Of a DNA stretch of 64,000 nt, positions 60,164-64,000 are shown piece after piece. How positions within the stretch are numbered: position 1 is the first letter of the stretch; each line of letters opens with the position of its first letter. A model generated the notes under the pieces. It was not told the DNA's origin. It saw nothing but the letters and a program-made list of their open reading frames with translations, and did not search any database. The stretch is from Chloroflexota bacterium. Its GTDB lineage: Bacteria; Chloroflexota; Anaerolineae; Aggregatilineales; Phototrophicaceae. The DNA is taken from the NCBI GenBank assembly GCA_011523735.1, contig WTGB01000048.1, positions 62,001-126,000 on the forward strand. The letters are read 5' to 3'. Both the position numbers and the translations under genes were made by a program.

Positions 60164-61954
60164 TTAACTGGATTTCCGAACGATGTGCGAACCAAGCACA
60201 AGCATATCAATATCGCTGTTACGAAAAGTATTGTAGGCTTCGCGGGGCGTATTCACGATGGGTTCACCGCGCAGGTTAAACGAAGTATTTAATACGACTG
60301 GCACGCCGGTTGCCTCGCCAAAGGTCTTGACAATATCATAATAGCGCGCGTTGGTAGCGCGATCGATGGATTGCAGCCGGCCGGTGCCTTCGTGATTGAC
60401 CGCGTCAATCTCTTTCTGCTTCTCGGACTTGATGGGCGCCACCATGAGCATATAGCGCGGCGTCTCATGCTCGGCAACTTGTGGGTAATCGAAATACTCC
60501 GGCGCGCGTTCGCGGAGAATGACAGGCGCAAAAGGGCGAAATGGTTCACGAAACTTGATCTTGGTATTGACAATCTCTTTCATGTCGGCGCCACGAGGAT
60601 CGGCCAGAATGCTGCGATTGCCCAAGGCGCGCGGTCCCCATTCGAATCGTCCCTGGTGAAAGCCAATCACGTTTTGACGCATCAGCGCATCAACAATGGT
60701 CTCGGTCAGCTTCGATTCGTCATCATAGCTCTCATACTTGAGTTGGACGTCATCCAGGAAGGCGCGGCATTCGGTCTCGGTATAGCTTCTGCCATAGTAG
60801 GCATGCTGCTGCACCCATTTCCGCGGCTTGCCTAGCACTGAGTGCCACACCCATAGTGCTGCGCCCAAGGCGCCACCGTCGTCTCCGGCAGCCGGTTGGA
60901 TCCAGAGTTCTTCAAAAGGCGATTCATTCAAGATGCGCCAATTGGCTTTGGTATTCAGCGCGACACCGCCCGCCATAACCAGCTTATTCAAGCCGGTGCG
61001 ACGATGCAAATAGCTAGCGATCCTTACCAGAGCGTCTTCGGTAAACTGCTGGATACTCGCCGCGACATCGGCATAATATTGGTTAGTTTCGATGGCAGAC
61101 TTCTCAGCGGAACGTTCGGGATTGGTGTTTAATGTGAAAAATTCAGCATCGGCATCGCGGCGTTCCCCGAAGAGATCTAGAAATTTGCGACTGTAGCTTT
61201 GCGTCGGCGAGCGATGGAAGTCAAAATAGTCCATGTTCAATTGAAACGCGCCACTCGTCTCGTCAAGCGACACGACCTTTTGAATCTTGTCCATGTAACG
61301 CGGCTTGCCGTATGGGCTCATGCCCATGACTTTGTATTCGCCGTTGTTAACGCGGAAGCCAAGCCAGGCCGTAAATGTGGAGTAGAGCAATCCAAGAGAG
61401 TGTGGAAAACGCTGTTCTTCAAATAACTTGATAGACGCCGCGCCTTCTTCCGGCTCGCCTAGCGTGCTTCTGCCAATACCTAGCGTCGTGGTGGTCCATT
61501 CGCCAACCCCATCAACAGTCAAGATCGCCGCATCTTTGAACGGACTGGCGTAGAAGGCGCTGGCAGCGTGGCTCATGTGGTGATCGCAGAAAAGAACCTT
61601 GTTGTAGGGTACGCCTATGCCACGCGCCACATGGCTGCGCACCCAGAGCTTGTCGCTCAGCCAGGTCATCATTGATTCGCGCCAAAAGCCAGCCGAGCGC
61701 GGGAATGTATTCAAAGCAGTCTGCAGGATACGCTCGAACTTCAGCAGTGGTTTCTCATAGAAGACGACGTATTCCAGATCTTGGGCTTTGATGCCGGCTT
61801 GCTCCAGGCAAAACTGCGCTGCCAAACGGGGGAAACCATTGTCATGTTTCACGCGCGAGAAACGCTCTTCCATCGCCGCGGCGACTAACTCGCCATCTTT
61901 GATCAGCGCGGCCGCAGAATCGTGATAGAAAGCCGATATGCCCAGAATATACAT
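60164..61954 (-). CDS. carbamoyltransferase (NodU/CmcH/TobZ family)
   Basis: A 596-residue enzyme with an N-terminal Kae1-like ASKHA fold and C-terminal carbamoyl-phosphate part. It begins ILGISAFYHDSAAALIKDGE, has CDHHMSHAASAFYAS (metal-binding histidines) and later MAGGVALNTKANWRIL and VVLNTSFNLRGEPIVNTP. The family uses carbamoyl phosphate and ATP to carbamoylate sugars or small molecules. AAGGA lies before ATG 61954; an upstream in-frame extension to 62014 lies inside the preceding gene. In this locus, with an SGNH-like protein and small membrane proteins, a cell-surface glycan acceptor is plausible (inference). Confidence 0.92.
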   Translation of the reverse strand: MYILGISAFYHDSAAALIKDGELVAAAMEERFSRVKHDNGFPRLAAQFCLEQAGIKAQDLEYVVFYEKPLLKFERILQTALNTFPRSAGFWRESMMTWLSDKLWVRSHVARGIGVPYNKVLFCDHHMSHAASAFYASPFKDAAILTVDGVGEWTTTTLGIGRSTLGEPEEGAASIKLFEEQRFPHSLGLLYSTFTAWLGFRVNNGEYKVMGMSPYGKPRYMDKIQKVVSLDETSGAFQLNMDYFDFHRSPTQSYSRKFLDLFGERRDADAEFFTLNTNPERSAEKSAIETNQYYADVAASIQQFTEDALVRIASYLHRRTGLNKLVMAGGVALNTKANWRILNESPFEELWIQPAAGDDGGALGAALWVWHSVLGKPRKWVQQHAYYGRSYTETECRAFLDDVQLKYESYDDESKLTETIVDALMRQNVIGFHQGRFEWGPRALGNRSILADPRGADMKEIVNTKIKFREPFRPFAPVILRERAPEYFDYPQVAEHETPRYMLMVAPIKSEKQKEIDAVNHEGTGRLQSIDRATNARYYDIVKTFGEATGVPVVLNTSFNLRGEPIVNTPREAYNTFRNSDIDMLVLGSHIVRKSS

Positions 61955-61956
61955 CG

Positions 61957-62187
61957 TTATCCTTGTTCCCTGGCAGAGGAAATGTCGGCAGGCACCGGTG
62001 AGCGCTCCAACCACTGGTTGTCAGCATTCTTCCGGCGGAGCGGATCCATGAAAACCGCGGAGAGCAACCCAAACGGGACCATGATAGTAAAGTAAAAGGC
62101 CGTCGTGATGAACCGACCATTGAGATCGGCGACGATAGCTGAGTTAATGCTGAAGCGCTCCCACGCGATTTCTTTGATCCGTTTCAT
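61957..62187 (-). CDS. small membrane protein of the carbamoyltransferase locus
   Basis: A 76-residue protein with one hydrophobic stretch (FITTAFYFTIMVPFGLLSAVF). Ahead of it is a WERF segment (IKEIAWERFSINSAI). I know similar short proteins from carbamoyltransferase loci but cannot name a family. ATG 62187 is preferred to 62232. Its stop is two bases before the carbamoyltransferase ATG. Confidence 0.6.
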   Translation of the reverse strand: MKRIKEIAWERFSINSAIVADLNGRFITTAFYFTIMVPFGLLSAVFMDPLRRKNADNQWLERSPVPADISSAREQG

Positions 62188-62256
62188 AGTTCTGCCCCGG
62201 TTGCCGATACACTTGGAAGGCTTCCAAAACAAGCGTAGTGGCTAAGATCAATATGG

Positions 62257-63489
62257 TCACTTATCAAGATTAGACTGATTCAATTGGTTAAGCAAGGCGA
62301 TCCGCGCGATATTATGGCCTGTCTGATTCCAGTGCGTATCCGCGAAGAAATAAGGCTGCTGTCCATCTGTAATTGCCGCGGCTAGCGACGCGGTTAGGTC
62401 GAGGAATTCAATACCCAACTCGTCAGCAAGCTCTGCAATCAGGTTTCGCTGCGCCAAAATGTTTTCGTCGATGATTTTGTATTCCGCGATCTCGTATTCT
62501 TCATCAAGCTGCGAAACTATCGACTCCTTGCTTTGGGCGCTCAACAACTTCCAATAGAGTTCCACCTTTTGCGGAATGTACATCAGAATAAAGCGGTCTC
62601 CGCGCGCATACTGCGCAGTTGCCATTTCAGCAATACTTACACTTGTCAGGCGAAACGTCTCACTGTCGCGCAGAGACTTTTCGTCCAGCGCCAATACAGG
62701 AAGAAATTCATCGTAAAAGGCGACCGGCGTCCGCGGCTCAGTTGCAGCCGGTTGTGGATAATGGCAGGGCAGTACTTCACCCAAACTGATGCTGTTGGCC
62801 AGGTAGAGCATCAGATTGAAAACTACAGAATAATCTAGTGAATACTTGCCTTGATGCGCCCTCACGGCAAACGATTCGCCTTTTGTTAACATTTCTGCAA
62901 AGTCAAGATTGTCTGCCAGATCGTTCCCAGAAAAATAAGACAGCACAACAGTTTTCGGTTTGCGTGGCGCGGCGAAAGCTTCATAGAGGCGCTGCTGCTC
63001 TAATGTGCCACTGCCCGGCAATCCTAGAACCAGCAAGGACTCCGAAATGCCATGCCAGAAGGGGAGGCCAATGGCTTCGGCAGCGACATAGGAATCGCCT
63101 ATAATTACTAGGTCTGTGAGATCTGGCCACGGTTCCTCATTGCGGAAACCGTGCGAATCGCGCGTAAATCGTACGTGATATGTATCAAATGGCGGCGCAT
63201 CATCCGGCGAAAGACAAGTTAAGCGATACAAGTCACCACTCGTCTGTGTGATCTCGTAATCGACGATTTGCTGCGCCGGATATTCGCGCGCGCCATGTTT
63301 AGTTTCGAGGCGAAATCCACTGCGTTCAAGGTACTGTGGCATTTGCTCTATCAGGACTGACGGCAGATGCAGAAAGGCAAATTGCAGCGCGGCTTCCAAA
63401 GCCAGCACGGTGATTAGCGCAGCGAAACCAAGTCCTGTGACTGTTCTCCCTAACCGGAGCAATATCTGATTCCTGTTTGTCGTATTCAC
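62257..63489 (-). CDS. SGNH hydrolase-like membrane protein (AlgX/DltD-like)
   Basis: A 410-residue protein with an N-terminal transmembrane helix (TGLGFAALITVLALEAALQF) and an SGNH-type domain. Block I is LVIIGDSYVAAEAIG with the nucleophile Ser, a later block has YFSGNDLADN, and the C-terminal FFADTHWNQTGHNIARIAL carries the Asp-x-x-His pair. Such proteins add or remove acyl groups on surface glycans. It is upstream of the carbamoyltransferase run on the same strand. A stop-to-start gap of 69 bases separates it from the next gene. Confidence 0.8.
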   Translation of the reverse strand: MNTTNRNQILLRLGRTVTGLGFAALITVLALEAALQFAFLHLPSVLIEQMPQYLERSGFRLETKHGAREYPAQQIVDYEITQTSGDLYRLTCLSPDDAPPFDTYHVRFTRDSHGFRNEEPWPDLTDLVIIGDSYVAAEAIGLPFWHGISESLLVLGLPGSGTLEQQRLYEAFAAPRKPKTVVLSYFSGNDLADNLDFAEMLTKGESFAVRAHQGKYSLDYSVVFNLMLYLANSISLGEVLPCHYPQPAATEPRTPVAFYDEFLPVLALDEKSLRDSETFRLTSVSIAEMATAQYARGDRFILMYIPQKVELYWKLLSAQSKESIVSQLDEEYEIAEYKIIDENILAQRNLIAELADELGIEFLDLTASLAAAITDGQQPYFFADTHWNQTGHNIARIALLNQLNQSNLDK

Positions 63490-63564
63490 TGGCTGAACTG
63501 TAGCGAGCGGGATGTGATGACGCGAGCCATCATAGCACGCAACGCGCCTCTTGCTCAGGTCAGC

Positions 63565-64000
63565 TCAATTGCGCGAAAAGAAACCGATATTAAAATCTTC
63601 GCCAGGGGGAGAGAGGCGAATCTTCAAAAGCATTGTTTCGAGCCGATAAATGTCGACCAATGTAACCAACAGGTTTGACAGACTATCCATCGCCAACAAT
63701 TCTTGTTTCTGCGGATTATCGGTCTGCAACAGAATTGAGGCTATCTGCGCAATTGTCCTTGGCTGCTGCGGTAACTTGCTCGGGTCAAAGCGTGAATCCG
63801 ATGAGGAAGCCAAGATATTGATGTAGCGTAGTAGAAGCGGGCGCAAGACCTTACTGTAGACCCGCACAACGCTGGGTCTATCATCGACCGGCGTAAAGTA
63901 CTCAACATCGCCGACGAGGTAAGGATGGCTTCTGTCTAGCGCTTTGATGCGAAAACGCCTGTTGCCAGTTGTGACGATATTCATACGTCCAAGCGGCAGC
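63565..64000 (-). CDS. LON peptidase substrate-binding domain protein, N-terminally truncated by the window edge
   Basis: The frame is open to the right edge of the window (PLGRMNIVTTGNRRFRI precedes), so the N terminus is missing. The visible 145 residues match the second half of a stand-alone Lon N-terminal domain: GDVEYFTPVDDRP, then a helical bundle with PQQPRTIAQIASILLQTDNPQKQELLAMDSL (split across residues 70-100). There is no ATPase or protease domain in the visible part, and the stop is close behind the bundle. Its function is unknown; it may act as a peptide-binding module. Confidence 0.75.
   Translation of the reverse strand, partial: LPLGRMNIVTTGNRRFRIKALDRSHPYLVGDVEYFTPVDDRPSVVRVYSKVLRPLLLRYINILASSSDSRFDPSKLPQQPRTIAQIASILLQTDNPQKQELLAMDSLSNLLVTLVDIYRLETMLLKIRLSPPGEDFNIGFFSRN

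Overview
This window looks like a chromosome segment of a Chloroflexota bacterium, probably Anaerolineae-like. That placement is inferred from gene style and not from a marker tree. The cues are several LysM proteins with Thr/Pro-rich linkers, a C39-type peptidase with a Pro/Thr/Ala stalk, a baseplate-J-like protein between alaS and ruvX, a SARP/BTAD-type regulator, NERD-like and GT-C membrane proteins, and a carbamoyltransferase/SGNH/DUF5989 locus. There is no phage, insertion sequence, CRISPR array or rRNA. Most genes are housekeeping or transport genes in short operons, and both edges cut a gene.

Layout. 1-6 kb (minus): alaS, a baseplate-J-like membrane protein, ruvX and a C39-like peptidase that runs off the left end. 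6-12.5 kb: tyrS and one CoA-transferase subunit (plus), then a minus block of a tail protease, SecG and a peptide-type binding protein, then the second CoA-transferase subunit (plus). 12.5-18 kb (plus): a TPP riboswitch with terminator controlling a thiamine ABC transporter (thiB-thiP-thiQ), then purH. 18-21 kb (minus): yajC-secD-secF. 21-30.7 kb: envelope proteins, namely a secreted CARDB-like protein, a NERD-like membrane protein, a GT-C glycosyltransferase, a seven-LysM protein with a degenerate glycosidase-like domain, and two further LysM proteins. 30.8-34 kb (minus): valS behind a T-box leader, itself directly behind tRNA-Thr(CGU). 34-39 kb: mutL, a Ser/Thr kinase, a dGTPase-type HD hydrolase and a SAM hydrolase. 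39-45 kb (plus): a sugar ABC importer, a class II aldolase and an ADP-dependent-type sugar kinase, which read as one catabolic unit. 44.7-47.9 kb (minus): a coiled-coil protein and selB. 48.3-51.3 kb (plus): a promoter, a possible leader peptide and terminator, then hisH-hisA-hisF-hisI-hisE. 51.3-57.2 kb: a tandem DsbA-like protein, a thioesterase, an acyl-CoA ligase and a transcriptional regulator. 57.2-59.5 kb: tRNA-Arg(UCU) and gyrB. 59.5-64 kb (minus): a carbamoyltransferase locus with small membrane proteins and an SGNH-like protein, then a truncated Lon-N-domain gene.

The observations most worth a second look are: (i) tRNA-Thr and the valS T-box leader with no room for a terminator between them; (ii) a candidate histidine attenuator upstream of hisH; (iii) a MutL whose C-terminal endonuclease motifs are all altered; (iv) a LysM protein whose glycosidase-like domain has lost both expected catalytic glutamates; (v) a CoA-transferase pair split by three opposite-strand genes; (vi) a tandem DsbA fusion; and (vii) a regulator whose ATPase-like half lacks a P-loop, behind a near-perfect AT-rich palindrome. 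Nothing here is clearly a wholly new defence or mobile system.
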